A stretch of 64,000 nucleotides of DNA from Ilyomonas sp963847085. GTDB lineage: Bacteria; Bacteroidota; Bacteroidia; Chitinophagales; Chitinophagaceae. Below, piece by piece: positions 30,458-41,164 of this stretch (position 1 is the first letter of the stretch; each line of letters begins with the position of its first letter). The notes beneath the pieces were generated by a model. That model did no database searches. It was not told where the DNA came from and worked only from the letters and a program-made list of their open reading frames with translations. The stretch is from the NCBI GenBank assembly GCA_963847085.1, contig CAWJYO010000009.1, forward strand, positions 922,571 through 986,570. Direction: 5' to 3'. The translations under genes and the position numbers were made by a program.

Positions 30458-31487
30458 ATGAAACGAGTGATTTGTGGCTTCCTGCTGCTGTTTTTTCTAT
30501 TTTTTATTTCTGTAAAAACAAACGCACAATCGGCTTACAGTATGCATACCATTGCATCAGGTGAAACGCTAAGTGTGCTGGCAAAAACATATCATACAAC
30601 AGTGGGTGATATTATGCGCATGAATGGAATGGATTCAAAAAGCCAGCTTCACGATGGCGATAAAATAAAGATCCCTGCCGGTGGAACAGTGGTGGTAGCT
30701 CAAAAGCCTGCCCCGCCTGCATCTGCGCCGGTGAAAGCACAAGATACAACTGCAAAAACTCACGTGGTAGAGAAAGGTGAAACGCTGTACCGGCTGAGTA
30801 AAGAATATAATATTTCGGTTGCAAAAACTAATCGCGTTAAACCATCTTTCTAAACCAACAACGCATGTAGGGCAAACACTCATTATAAGTGAAGGAGCAG
30901 CGCCGCAAACACCACCTGTTGTAAAAGAAAAACAGACCACCACACAACCTAAATCAAAGCGCAACCACAGCAAAACAGCACTACATCACTCGGCTAATGC
31001 GACTACAGAAACACCTTAAAAAGCAATGCTGCTGAAGCACCGGTGCAGCAAAATAATACTTCTGCACCAACAGTAACAACACAGAAAGCAACAGTGCGCT
31101 CCTTCAGTTGAAAACAATGCGAATACAGTAAGCAATACCAATTATTCAGTCAACAATACAACTGCACCGAAAGAAGGTTTTTTTACAACACAATATGGTA
31201 AAGAGGAGGGTCAAAAAAAGGAGCAAAACAAAACCGGTGCAGCCATGACGTTTAAATCGGCAAGCGGCTGGGCAGATAAAAAATATTATATCCTGATGAA
31301 TGATGTGCCAACGGGTTCGATTGTAAAAATCAGCAACGGGAAAAATGAATTGTATGCAAAAGTGTTGTGGAATTTAGGTGACATGAAACAAAACGATGGC
31401 CTGAGTTTTCGCATCAGTACGCCAGCTGCAGCAGCATTGGGTATTACCGATGAAAAGTTTGATTTGAAGGTGAGTTATTATGAATGA
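30458..31487 (+). CDS. Secreted LysM protein (three frame breaks)
   Basis: About 343 residues with signal peptide MKRVICGFLLLFFLFFISVKTNAQ. The first LysM repeat is HTIASGETLSVLAKTYHTTV and the second is HVVEKGETLYRLSKEYNISVA, continuing in another frame as KLIALNHLSKPTTHVGQTL after ~30,822. A Pro/Gln/Thr-rich linker (~30,900-31,200) contains two more frame changes. The C-terminal domain (FKSASGWADKKYYILMNDVP... FDLKVSYYE) is a compact beta domain like those after LysM repeats in this phylum. It probably binds peptidoglycan. Confidence 0.78.
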
Positions 31488-31494
31488 TCGTTTT

Positions 31495-31555
31495 ACCGCG
31501 AAGACGCGAAGTTTGTTTTTGCCCCTTTTTCTTTGCGCCTTCGCGTCTTCGCGGT
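31495..31555. terminator. 17-bp perfect inverted repeat between convergent genes
   Basis: ACCGCGAAGACGCGAAG (31495-31511) pairs perfectly with 31539-31555. The 27-base loop contains GTTTGTTTTTGCC (31511-31523). It lies between the LysM gene and fmt. It may work as a terminator, but the stem type is also a dispersed repeat. Confidence 0.65.
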
Positions 31556-31561
31556 TAAAAA

Positions 31562-32502
31562 TTACATTCGATAACCTCTTAAAAAATCTTCAATCAGCAT
31601 TCTTTTTTTTCCTTCTAACTGAACATCGGTTACATGAATGAAACCATTGCTGCACCTGAATTTGAGAAAGGTTTTGCCATCGGTTTGATAGCTTCCGTTT
31701 TCACTCTTTCCAGCTGATGAATATTCTTTGTCGCTGTTATAAATCTTCAATAATTTGTTTTGCAAAAAAGTAAATGCTGTTGGATGGGGCGAAAGTCCGC
31801 GAATAAGATTGTACACTTCATCTACTGTTTTGTTCCAATCTATTTTACAGGTTTCAGTTGTGATTTTAGGCGCCGTTTTTATGGGTAATTGGTTATTGTT
31901 AACGGTTAATTGAGGTGTTTCGGAAAGTGAGCCATCAGCTAAGCCTTGTATTGTTTTTAGTAACAAGTGCGCACCTGCTTCTTTCATTTCATCATGCAAT
32001 TCACCGGCGGTTTCATCTATCTCGGATGGGAATGGTTTGTTGCATCAAAATATTGCCGGTATCAATTTCGTGTTGCAGTTTAAACGTAGTAACGCCGGTT
32101 TGTTGTTCACCGTTTATAATTGCCCAGTTAATAGGCGCCGCGCCACGATAATGGGGAAGAAGTGAGCCATGCACATTGATGGTTCCCATCGGCGGCATAG
32201 TTCCAAACGGCTTCAGGCAACATGCGAAAGGCAACCACAATTTGTAAATCAGCCTGCCAGTTTTTTAAGCCTTCTAAAAACTGTGGGTTCTTTAATTTTT
32301 CGGGTTGAAGAATGGGTAAATTGTGTGCAACCGCATATTTTTTTACAGCACTTTCAGTCATCTTCATGCCTCTGCCGGATGGCTTATCCGGTGCAGTGAT
32401 TACACCAACCACATTGCATCCGTTTTGTAATAATATATCCAAAGAAGCCACCGCAAATTCGGGTGTGCCCATAAATACAATGCGCAGGTTTTTAAAATTC
32501 AT
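31562..32502 (-). CDS. fmt: Methionyl-tRNA formyltransferase (two frame breaks)
   Basis: About 313 residues. MNFKNLRIVFMGTPEFAVASL is the usual N-terminus, followed by ITAPDKPSGRGMKMTES and VAFRMLPEAVW. In the second frame come TINVHGSLLPHYRGAAPINWAI (formyl-folate binding, catalytic His) and TGVTTFKLQHEIDTGNIL. In the third come CKIDWNKTVDEVYNLIRGLSPHP and the C-terminal OB-like domain. Breaks are near 32,215 and 32,005. It formylates initiator Met-tRNA. Confidence 0.92.
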
Positions 32503-32559
32503 GTGGCAAAGCTACCTCATACAATCGTTGTTCAAAAGGAAGGGCTTTTTGAATGATGG

Positions 32560-33819
32560 TTAAAAGTCTTCGTACAGTAAATACTTCTTTCTTATCTTTC
32601 TAAACTCTTCAAGTTTGGGTTGCCAACTGGTGCGAATCTGGTCTTCGGTTTTGCCCCATTTTATTTGTTGCATTAGCGTGGCGTTGCCAGCCAGTTTATT
32701 AAAAAAGAAAGCGGTTGGTTTGGCCGATTTTGGTTGAATAAAAAAGCTGTCTTTTTGGGGAAACAACTGATAGGCTTGCAGCAGCCATTTCAAATCAATT
32801 TGTGTTGATGGTTTTTCTTCCGTTACATTCCAGCCAAAACAGGTTTTATCTTTCCATTTTGGATCGGTTGCACCCACATTGCTATGGGGTGTAAAAGAAA
32901 ATAGAGTGTTTTGGCAAAGAAGGATGACCGAAGATTTGAAACGGATGTTCGGTGCCTCTGCCTTCGCTTAGCGTTGTACCTTCAAAAAAGCAGGTGGAAG
33001 GATACCAATACACTGCGCCCATTTCAGTGATGTTGGGTGAGGGCGCAACGGGTGAGTTATATTTGGTTTTGTGCGAATAATTGGCGCATTTAATTACCAA
33101 AAAATGAAAGGGCGTATCGGCAGAATTTTTTGCGCTCTTTTTATACCAATCGTATTTTTCATTGGCGGCTGAGTTGATAGCCAATGTTCGCCTCCTAACA
33201 TCATTGCATATTCGCCAATGGTCATTCCATATACAACAGGCACAGGCTGCATACCTACAAAGCTGCGGTAAGCTGTATCCAAAACAGGTCCATCTACATA
33301 AAATCCGTTCGGGTTTGGGCGGTCCAATATCAGTAAAGGCTTGCCCATTTCAAAAGCGGCTTCCATAAAGTATTGCAGCGAACCGATGTACGTGTAAAAT
33401 CGTACACCCACATCCTGAATATCAAACACCAACACATCCACATCTTTCAAATCATCAGCGGTATGGCTTTTGCTTTTTTTCCATATAAGGAAATGATGGG
33501 AATGCCGGTTGTTTTATCTGTATCATTGCCAACAGCCGCACCTGCATCGGCAGCGCCACGGAAACCATGTTCCGGCGCAAATATTTTTACGATGTTGATG
33601 CCCCTTTTCCGCAGTGTATCTACCAGGTGAGTATTGCTCAACCTTTGAAGTGGCATTGGCAAAAACGGCTATCTTTTTGTTTTGTAAAAGAGGAAGATAA
33701 ACGTCCATCCGGTAAGCACCGGGTAATACGGGCGCATCTTTTGCGGCACTATTTTGGGTTTGGGCTTTGCCAATAAAAATGTGGGCAAAAACAAATATAA
33801 GAAGCAATACAGTTTTCAT
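32560..33819 (-). CDS. DUF1343 / NamZ-like exo-beta-N-acetylmuramidase (four frame breaks)
   Basis: About 420 residues with signal peptide MKTVLLLIFVFAHIFIGKAQ. Family landmarks appear in successive frames: KIAVFANATSKV, IVKIFAPEHGFRGAADAGAAV, DVLVFDIQDVGVRFYTYIGSL, LLILDRPNPNGFYVDGPVL, VYGMTIGEYAMMLGGE, YWYPSTCFFEGTTLSEGRGTEHPFQ (with FEGT...SEGRGT) and a C-terminal LKWLLQAYQLFP region. This family (GH171) removes MurNAc from the non-reducing ends of peptidoglycan fragments. The breaks, near 33,650, 33,470, 33,185 and 32,880, are the densest in the housekeeping part. The signal-peptide coding contains a copy of the dispersed motif (33784-33795). Confidence 0.85.
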
Positions 33820-33899
33820 GAAGTGAGCGTTTACTCATAAAGCGTGAATGTAAATTAATATTATCTTTCGCGCTTTTCAAACTATAAAATTGAACCATT

Positions 33900-34400
33900 A
33901 TGGCACAGGTTAAAAACGGAGATACGATTAAAATTCATTATAAAGGAAGATTGGCCGACGGAACGGTTTTCGACAGCAGTGAAGGCCGGAGTCCACTCGA
34001 GTTTACGGTTGGCAGCGGAACAGTGATTCCCGGCTTTGATACCGGCGTGATGAACATGAATGTAGGTGATAAGAAAACCATTCATATACCTGCCGAAGAA
34101 GCTTACGGACCCAAACAGGAGCATTTGATTATGGAGTTTCCGAAAGACCAGTTTCCACCCGATCTTCAGCCTGAAGTAGGAATGCAACTGACCATGAGCA
34201 GCGAGGGAGGCAGAACGTTTCCGGTAGAAATTGTTGAGGTAAGAGATGATACTGTGTTGCTGGATGCGAACCACCAGCTTGCAGGTAAAGATTTGATTTT
34301 TGATCTGGAATTGATGGAGATTAACGGAAGTGGGAAGAGCAGGATTATTATGCCTAGGAATAAATATTGTTTACATTGTCATTGGAACTGTGGGTATTGA
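33900..34400 (+). CDS. FKBP-type peptidyl-prolyl isomerase, SlyD-like
   Basis: 166 residues. MAQVKNGDTIKIHYKGRLADGTVFDSSEG and FTVGSGTVIPGFDTGVMNMNVGDKKTIHIPAEEAYG are FKBP core, with the insert-in-flap region LIMEFPKDQFPPDLQPEVGMQL typical of SlyD. The C-terminus after ELMEING is unlike the family (GSGKSRIIMPRNKYCLHCHW) and may result from a small indel that moved the stop; a usual SlyD ends near here. It is cytoplasmic, and acts as a folding helper and possible metal chaperone. The motif TATCTTTC near 33,860 may be part of its promoter. Confidence 0.85.
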   Translation: MAQVKNGDTIKIHYKGRLADGTVFDSSEGRSPLEFTVGSGTVIPGFDTGVMNMNVGDKKTIHIPAEEAYGPKQEHLIMEFPKDQFPPDLQPEVGMQLTMSSEGGRTFPVEIVEVRDDTVLLDANHQLAGKDLIFDLELMEINGSGKSRIIMPRNKYCLHCHWNCGY

Positions 34401-34725
34401 AACTGTTACTCTTATTTGTTCTCTTTCTTTTTTCTTGAAAAAAGAAAGTAACAAAAAAATTCAAGGACGGCATGAACGCTCCGCGCATCCGTCCGTGCCT
34501 GCGCACCTTTGGGTGTAACAGGTTGATTGATTTGTTGAAGAGATTAGGTGTGAGTTTGTTTTTACTTCATTTTGAAAATTCATTCGTGAACCTCTTTATC
34601 TGGTCTTACAAAATAATCAGTTTTATTAATGGATTGAAAAGGCTGCCCATCGGGCAGCCTTTTGTTTGAGTGCTTTTTTGCAGTATTAGCTTTGTTTGAA
34701 CGCCTTTCTATTCAGGCATTTGCTT
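34401..34725. other. Intergenic region with two hairpins
   Basis: A 12-bp A/T stem, CTTTCTTTTTTC / GAAAAAAGAAAG, lies at 34423-34448 (a type often seen after Bacteroidota genes). A GC stem GGCTGCCC-atc-GGGCAGCC with A4/T4 flanks at 34637-34663 is a strong bidirectional terminator. Between them (34470-34510) is a GC-rich stretch that codes nothing I recognise. Confidence 0.7.
34637..34663. terminator. Intrinsic terminator, bidirectional
   Basis: AAAAGGCTGCCC-ATC-GGGCAGCCTTTT is a perfect 12-bp stem with a three-base loop. It is placed between slyD (+) and the DUF6266 gene (-). Confidence 0.9.
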
Positions 34726-35362
34726 TTAGTGTACCACCAGTTCGCCGGTGAAAAAGCTGTTGGAAGCTTCCTTGCCATCTTCGGAAAGAAAAGCAATCCA
34801 GGTTTGGATGGTGCTGCCCTTGAAATTGGTTACATCCAAAGTTGCTGCACCCTCGCTGCGAAGTGGCAGTGGTTGTACTAAAAATGGTTTGCCTGGCGTC
34901 TTCACTGTAGGCTACCAGCACCGCCTTATCGGTATTGGCTGCTTTACCCGTGCCGCTGTTGTCGGTCCAGGTAAAGTAAACCGATGTGCCGCTCACCGTT
35001 GCTGCCGGTGCTGTAGCATTGGGCAGGTCGCCACGGCTTACCAATGCGCGGCTGTATTTAATAGAATAATCAGGCGCTATGCCACCCAGCGCATTTCGAT
35101 AATTGTAAGAAAAGGCAGCGTTGTACTCCGACATGCCTGTTGCGTACTTTTTGAACGTTTGCTCCAACAAACCCGTCATCGGCTGTACAAAGCTTACTAC
35201 CGTTGAAAACTTCAACTGATGATCAATCTGGTCAATCGTTGATGTTCCCCTTTTACCAGACGATTGACTGCGCAGGTAGTGGATGCCTTTCCAGCTACTA
35301 CCCACTACCGTACCTACGGTGCCGGATACCGGGCCGAGGATTCCTTTTGCAATTCTTGCCAT
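34726..35362 (-). CDS. DUF6266 family protein (one frame break)
   Basis: About 212 residues from ATG 35362. MARIAKGILGPVSGTVGTVVGSSW is the family hallmark, followed by WKGIHYLRSQ, FVQPMTGLLEQTFKKYATGMSEYNAAFSYN and VSGTSVYFTWTDNSGTGKA. The frame changes near 34,890; the other frame gives the expected end ASNSFFTGELVVH. The family is common in Bacteroidota, often in several copies. Function is unknown. No signal peptide is evident. Confidence 0.8.
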
Positions 35363-35900
35363 TTTACATTTTTTAAAATGATAAAATATTAGATTTCCAA
35401 CAACCGCAGTACAGGCTAACCGGTGTGCTGTGCTACAGTTGTTCAAAACAAAAGTAAACCGGCCTGCCGTAACAAAAATCAGGTGTGACAGAGATGGTAG
35501 CTTTTTGCTTCCCAATGCGGTTTTTGCGCTTATGCGTACTGTTTTGCATAGCAGTTTGCACAATATTTTACGGTTCGTATCAACAGGAAGATGATGCTTG
35601 CATACCATCGTGTACCGATATACCGTTTGTAGAAGCGGGATTTTTGGCAGTGTATCACTTTGAATTTATCCCGCAGAATTCGCTGATTAGCGCAGATAAA
35701 CCTGTATGAATCTGCGGCCATTTGCTCCATCTGTGGGAAACTGTATTTATAAATTGAGACACCACTGGATTTTCGGGAGCTAAAGGCGCGTCTATAGTTT
35801 CAAACGGCCGGTTGTTTTGCATTGGATTACGGAAAAAAGCAAAGAAGTGAATGGGGTATAGTTGGTATATAGGTGGGGTATAGCTGGTTGGTAGCTAACG
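35363..35900. other. Gene-poor region with a CGCAGAT-type palindromic repeat
   Basis: 538 bases. CCGCAGA (35671-35677) and TCTGCGG (35711-35717) enclose CGCTGATTAGCGCAGATAAA, a type of dispersed Bacteroidota repeat. A 74-codon plus-strand ORF at 35485-35709 has a GTG start and runs through the repeat, so I do not support it. Nothing else was seen. Confidence 0.5.
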
Positions 35901-36182
35901 TTAAGAAAAAAAGAAGAAAAAGAAAAAGGAAATAACGTGTGATTTCCCGCCGCCAAGGTGTGAAGCGCTCCTTTCGAGGGCCTGAAGAAAGCCGGGCAGG
36001 TGGTAAAAGACTTTGCCACCTAATTTGCCGAAGGGAATTAGGTTTTTGCTGCGGTAATACTGTAAAGTGCGGCTTGAGATGTGAAATTTCTGCATCATTT
36101 CCTGTTTGTCTATCCAGTCGGAATGTTTGGAATGGCTTACATCAAATACGGGCTGTGTATTTGGGTTTGATTTGGATTTCAT
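35901..36182 (-). CDS. Small MerR/excisionase-like helix-turn-helix protein
   Basis: About 93 residues. WIDKQEMMQKFHISSRTLQYYRSKNLIPFGKLGGKVFYH is an HTH_17-type DNA-binding fold with the usual order (helix-turn-helix, then a beta wing ending K-x-x-x-x-H). The C-terminal run of phenylalanines comes from translation through an AG-rich tract (35904-35934) and is suspicious; the true stop may be earlier. Such proteins are often linked to mobile DNA, but no integrase is nearby. Confidence 0.7.
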   Translation of the reverse strand: MKSKSNPNTQPVFDVSHSKHSDWIDKQEMMQKFHISSRTLQYYRSKNLIPFGKLGGKVFYHLPGFLQALERSASHLGGGKSHVISFFFFFFFS

Positions 36183-36659
36183 GTTGTTGCAGTTAAATGG
36201 GTAGAAGAATGTTTGCGCCCGAATGTATAGTCAATCGCAGAAAAAATTGATTTTTTGAAATTAAAAAAGGATTAACAATTTTGGACGGCTTGTGAGAGGC
36301 TATTTAAAAATGAATGTTTGAACCACAAAGACACGGAGTACACCAAGGTTCACAAAGAGTAATTCGGTAAGTTCATCCCATAGTGCCTGAGTACTTTCCC
36401 TATCATAAAAATAAAACAACCCTTGAGTGAGTTGTAAGGGATAAAAAGAAGTTCTGTGCAATGCAGGTTCTTCGTTTGCAGGAAAATTTATTTTTATACA
36501 ATATCTGTTTGGAAAGAAAGGATAATAAGATTGCCAATTACTTCTTGCTCAAACAAGCGAACAGGTTGGAAGGCCCAATTTTAAGGAGGTATTAATATCT
36601 ATAAGGGAATCACTTACTGTATAACCTCTATATTTGCGCACCTTATCGAAAATCATCTG
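36183..36659. other. Upstream region of the polysaccharide locus
   Basis: 477 bases without a supported gene. A relic of the 'accacaaagacacggag' repeat is at 36321-36359. The promoter of the long polysaccharide operon should lie here, but I found no convincing TAnnTTTG/TTTG pair. Confidence 0.45.
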
Positions 36660-37461
36660 ATGCATAGACGCTTTTCCTACCATTTGTTTTATTGTTCTGT
36701 TCTTTTCTAATAGCTGTTTCTGTTTTACCATCCTGTGCAGCTCAAGAAACGTATTTCTTATTTCCAGGATTTTCCGGATTCGGCGAGAATTGCAACAGCC
36801 ATTAAAACGGTGCCTTTTAAAAATCCGGTTATCAAACCAGATGATGTATTGTCGATCACTATACAAACCATTGACAATACGGTTACTTCTCCTGTGAACA
36901 CTGCCAATAGCAGTGCTGCCGGAACACAGTCAACCAATGGTTATTTAGTAAATAATGCCGGTGAAGTAGAATTGCCTTTTATTGGGAAAATAAAATTAAG
37001 CGGATTAACCACTTCTCAGGCGCAGGATACCATTCAAAAAATGGCTGAAAAATTATTTAACAATCCCATGGTGAATGTCCGGTATGCCAATTTTAAGATT
37101 ACCGTATTGGGAGAAGTAGGACATCCCTCTACTTTTGTATTGCCAAGTGAAAAAGTTACCATTTTTGATGCCATCGGTTTGGCGGGCGATTTAACCATTT
37201 ATGGAAAACGGGACAATGTGTTGCTGGTGAGAGACAGTGCGAACGACAACCGGCAGATTGGTGAGATTGAATTTAGATTCAAAGAATATTGTTTCTTCTC
37301 CTTATTTTTACTTGCAACCGAATGATATGATTTATGTAGAGCCAAATAAAAACCGCGTTGCCGGAACAGATGTACAACAAGGGAGGACATTAGGTATTCT
37401 TAGCGCTTCTATTTCTGTTGTGTCTATCGTACTTATTATCCTTTCACGATTCAAGTTGTAA
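36660..37461 (+). CDS. Wza-like polysaccharide export lipoprotein (three frame breaks)
   Basis: About 267 residues from ATG 36660 (MHRRFSYHLFYCSVLF). A lipobox-like LPSCAA follows after one frame change, then KKRISYFQDFPDSARIAT after another. The export domain is VIKPDDVLSITIQTID and GEVELPFIGKIKLSGLTTSQA. SLBB-like segments are NFKITVLGEVGHPSTFVLPSEK and VTIFDAIGLAGDLTIYGKRD. A frame change near 37,265 leads to YLQPNDMIYVEPNKNRVAGTD and a C-terminal membrane helix (ILSASISVVSIVLIILS). It forms the outer-membrane channel of the export machine. It heads the operon, 13 bases before wzc. Confidence 0.85.
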
Positions 37462-37474
37462 TCATTAACAATCA

Positions 37475-39858
37475 ATGACAGAACAGCAATTGCAATTGGC
37501 TGCAGGCAGCGAACAAAATTTATTCAATGGCAAAAAGCTGTTAAGCCGTGCTATTGATTACTGGTATTTGTATCTTTTATCGCTGATTGTGTGTTTGGGC
37601 TATGCATGGTTTAAAATTCATTATGCCACTCCTATGTACAAAGTATATGGACAGATATTGGTACAGGATGATAAAAGCAGCGGGGGAAGCAGCCAGGCCC
37701 TATTAGGCGGTGGCGGTAGCGGAAGTGATTTCAGTTCGCTTTTTAGCGGTAAAGTGAATATGGAAAATGAGCTGCCCATTTTTCAAACGCCAGATTTATA
37801 CCGGAAGATGGTAAAAAATATGAAATTGTATATTTCGTATTATCATAAAGGGCAGGTAAGAGCTACTGAGTTGTACAAAGGAAGCCCTGTGTTTGTAGAT
37901 TATCATCCCTTAAATGATACCATCAGCCCTATTACTTTAGAATTAAAGTTTCCTACTTCTTATAGCAATCAGTTTACCATTACCACAGGAGGAAAAAAGT
38001 TGCTATGGCATTTTAACGATACTCTTTACCTAAATGGTGCTTCCTTTTATTTTACCAATGCAAATGGTGGCTTTGATACGACGGCTACTTATGTTATTCA
38101 AATACAAGACCCGGAAGCAGTAGCCGGAAGCATTGCCGGCAATGTATCTGCCGCATTACTTACCCCAAAAAGCACCATCGTAAATCTTGTTTACAATACC
38201 AATTTGCCACAAAAAGGCCAGGAAGTGCTGGTTGGTATTATGAATGCTTATGTAAACCGGAGTGTAGAGCAAAAAAATATAACCTTCGATAGCACCATAC
38301 AATTTATCAACAGCCGTGTAGCCCTGGTAGGAAATGATTTGAGTAATATTGAAACTACCATCCAGGAGTTTAAGCAAAAAAATAAAATCGCTGACCTGCC
38401 TGTACAATCTTCACAATTGATTACCAACAGCGACTACCTACTACCAGCAGTTGAGCACTATAGAAGTGCAACTAAAAGTAATCCAAACAATGCTGGATTA
38501 TGTGCAGAACGAGCAGAACAATCACCGGCCTGTACCTGCCTTGCTCAATAACGATGCTACTTTTACAGGACTGGTAACTGCTTATAATGCAGCACAGGTA
38601 CAGCGGGATAAGCTTCTTCTTTCCCTAAAAGAAGACAACCCGATTGCTGTTAACCTGGATGCACAAATGGCAGGACTGCGGGGCGATATTGTTCGCAGCT
38701 TGCAAAGCCAAAAGGAAGCGCTCACCATCAGCGAGCAAAAGCTGGATTTGCAAAACAATACTGATTGCCGGTGAAATTCAAAAAGTGCCCCAACAGGAAA
38801 GACAGTTTTTAGATTATACGCGTGAACAAAATGTGAGACAATCCCTATATCTTTTTCTTCTTCAGCGAAGAGAAGAACTTGCCATTGCGAAAGCTTCCAA
38901 TTCGTCGAATGCCAGTATTATTTCATCAGCAACAGCCAGTGGGCGCCTTATGCACCAAGCACCAGCACTTACTATACCATTGCCGTTTTGCTTGGCCTTG
39001 GTATTGCCTACCGCATTTGTAACCGCACGGTACCTATTGAACAATAAAGTGGAGAGCCGCGAGGATGTAACAGATGCTACCCCTGCTACCATTTTATCAG
39101 AAATCGGGCATAGCAATACGCAGGGTTTACTCGACTTAAAAAAAGAAGGCAGAGCACCCACAGCAGAGCAATTCCGCATTTTCAGAACCAATATGGATTT
39201 TGCCATTCAAAATAAACAGTCGGCAGTGGTTTTGGTAACGTCTTGCCTGAGTGGCGAAGGAAAAACCTTTGTTGCAGCCAACTTGGGCAGATTTATGCCA
39301 TTGGGGGAAAGAAAGTGATCCTGGTTGAATTGGACTTGCGCCGTCCTAAACTGAGCAAAATGCTGAACACGAATAATGATACCGGCTTTAGCAATTATAT
39401 CATTACAGATCAGCCGATTGAAAAATTTATTCAGAAAGTGGAAAGCACCAGCACAGATTCGCTTTACCTTTTGCCAAGCGGGCCCATTCCTCCCAATCCT
39501 GCCGAATTGCTGCTTTCGCCTAAAATGGGACAACTTATTTGCGTATTTAAAACAGGAGTTTGATTTAATTATTGTAGATACCGCACCCATAGGTGCTGTT
39601 ACAGATGCGCAAATTGTGGGTAATTTTGCTGACCTTTCGCTTTATATTGTCCGTAAGGGGTATAGCATTAAAGGCAGTGTTGAGATTATCAATGATATTC
39701 TCCTGAACAAAAAATTGCCATCGCTTTATCTGATACTGAATGACATGAAAGAAGGTACTTCGTATCGTTATGGCTATGGGTACCGATATGGTTATGGATA
39801 TGGTTATATGGACAAAACGAACACAGAGAAAAGGTGGTGGCAGAGGGTGAAGAAGTGA
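37475..39858 (+). CDS. Wzc-like chain-length determinant and tyrosine autokinase (several frame breaks)
   Basis: About 795 residues. The first membrane helix is WYLYLLSLIVCLGYAWF. A periplasmic Wzz-like domain follows with a Gly/Ser-rich insert (GGGGSGSDFSSLFSGKVNMENE). The coiled coil and GNVR-like end carry PQQERQFLDYTREQNV. The second membrane helix is near 38,980-39,020. The BY-kinase domain has FRTNMDFAI, Walker A TSCLSGEGKTFVAANLG, Walker A' VELDLRRPKLSKML and Walker B LIIVDTAPIGAVTDAQ. The C-terminus is a tyrosine cluster (YRYGYGYRYGYGYGYMDK), the autophosphorylation site. Frame breaks lie near 38,460, 38,765, 39,310 and 39,550. It controls polymer length and export with the Wza-like protein. 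Confidence 0.88.
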
Positions 39859-39923
39859 GAAGAATTTTTCAAAAGTTATAATCATTGTGTTTTATTCAGT
39901 AATGTAAAAGTACAATTGCTTGA

Positions 39924-41003
39924 ATGACAAAAAATATAAATAGTAATATTAAAAGCAGCAGTAAGTGGTTTGCCGGTATTGACAGTTTACGGTTTATATT
40001 GGCAATGATAGTATTATTAGGTCATCTGCGGAAATCCAATTGCTGATAATATAAAACATGCCAGTAGTAATCTACTTAGATATATAGGCAATTTTATAGG
40101 AGTTGCTTTTGTAGGACCAGCAGCGGTAATTGCTTTTTTTCTTATTTCCGGCTTTGTGATTCATTATCCTAATCGAAATGGTATTTCTAATATAAAAGAT
40201 TTCTATATTAGAAGATATGTAAGAGTTTTGATACCAATGTTAACAATAATAACAATTGGGTTTTTTTTTGGAAACCCAGATAAGGGTGTTATATGGAGTT
40301 TAATTTGTGAGTTAATTTATTATACTATTTACCCGTTTTTATCGCTTGTTGGGTCATTACATGGAAAAATAAAGTATTTTTTGTCTTGTTTAATCTTCGA
40401 CAATAGTGATTTTATATTTTGGTAAAAATGATGTACATATCAATGATTTATCATAAGGATATAAAATATAATGGAAACTATCCGCAATTAGGATACTATT
40501 TAACATGGATTATTGGTTTACCAACATGGTTAACGGGTGTTTATTTGGCTGATAAAATTCAATCGTTTTCAAACAAACCCTCCGTTCTCTACTATTTTCA
40601 TTTACCGTATAATTTTGTTTTTTATAGCGATGTTTTGCTGTATTGTAAGATTTCATTTTTTTATATCATACCTCATTACGTTGCCGTTACTTAACTGTTC
40701 CACTTTATTTTTGGATAAAAAATGAAATTATTTATTACAAAACACATTTACCGAGTCCGTTTATTAGAGAATGGTGGTAAATTTTCTTATTCTTTATATT
40801 TATGTCACCCTTTATTATTTACTGTTATCGGTATTTTTATATCCTTAAATAGTATTACCTATTTTATATATATTTTACTTGCTGTTTGTTTATCGTTTAT
40901 TTTTTATAAAGTAATAGAATATCCATCGCATCTATTAGCTAAGAAATTGACACAAAAGAAATTGGCACTACATTGTCACATTAACATTTTAAATCAGATA
41001 TGA
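39924..41003 (+). CDS. Acyltransferase-3 family membrane protein (several frame breaks)
   Basis: About 360 residues from ATG 39924. WFAGIDSLRFILAMIVLLGHL is the typical first helix with the catalytic-region R/H. AFFLISGFVIHYPNRN and FYIRRYVRVLIPML follow. WSLICELIYYTIYPFLS continues, then a hydrophobic tail through ILLAVCLSFIFYKVIEYPSHLL. Breaks lie near 40,030, 40,415 and 40,700. Members transfer acyl groups (often acetyl) to sugars during surface polysaccharide synthesis. This stretch is clearly more AT-rich than the genes before it. Confidence 0.8.
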
Positions 41004-41164
41004 TGTAACAAATTCAATGCAAAATAGCTATGACATTAGATAAAGCTTCAAGAATCAATAATTAGAATTTCATATATAAGATAGGTAAATCAGTAAGTGA
41101 GTTAGTGAATTTTGGAAAGAGTATGGATACATATAATTATATGAAGTTATGAAACATTGTAACA

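Noticed and set aside
35485..35709. 74-codon ORF with a hydrophobic start
   Set aside because: Begins with GTG, runs into a palindromic repeat and has no counterpart I recognise.
35530..35730. Minus-strand 66-codon ORF
   Set aside because: Lies in the same repeat-bearing region; no start signal or motif.
35901..35935. Poly-phenylalanine tail of the HTH protein as a functional feature
   Set aside because: Produced by translating an AG-rich intergenic tract; most likely an indel moved the frame past the true stop.
39766..39810. Tandem repeat (TATGGxTATGG) as a separate element
   Set aside because: It encodes the tyrosine cluster at the C-terminus of the Wzc-like kinase.
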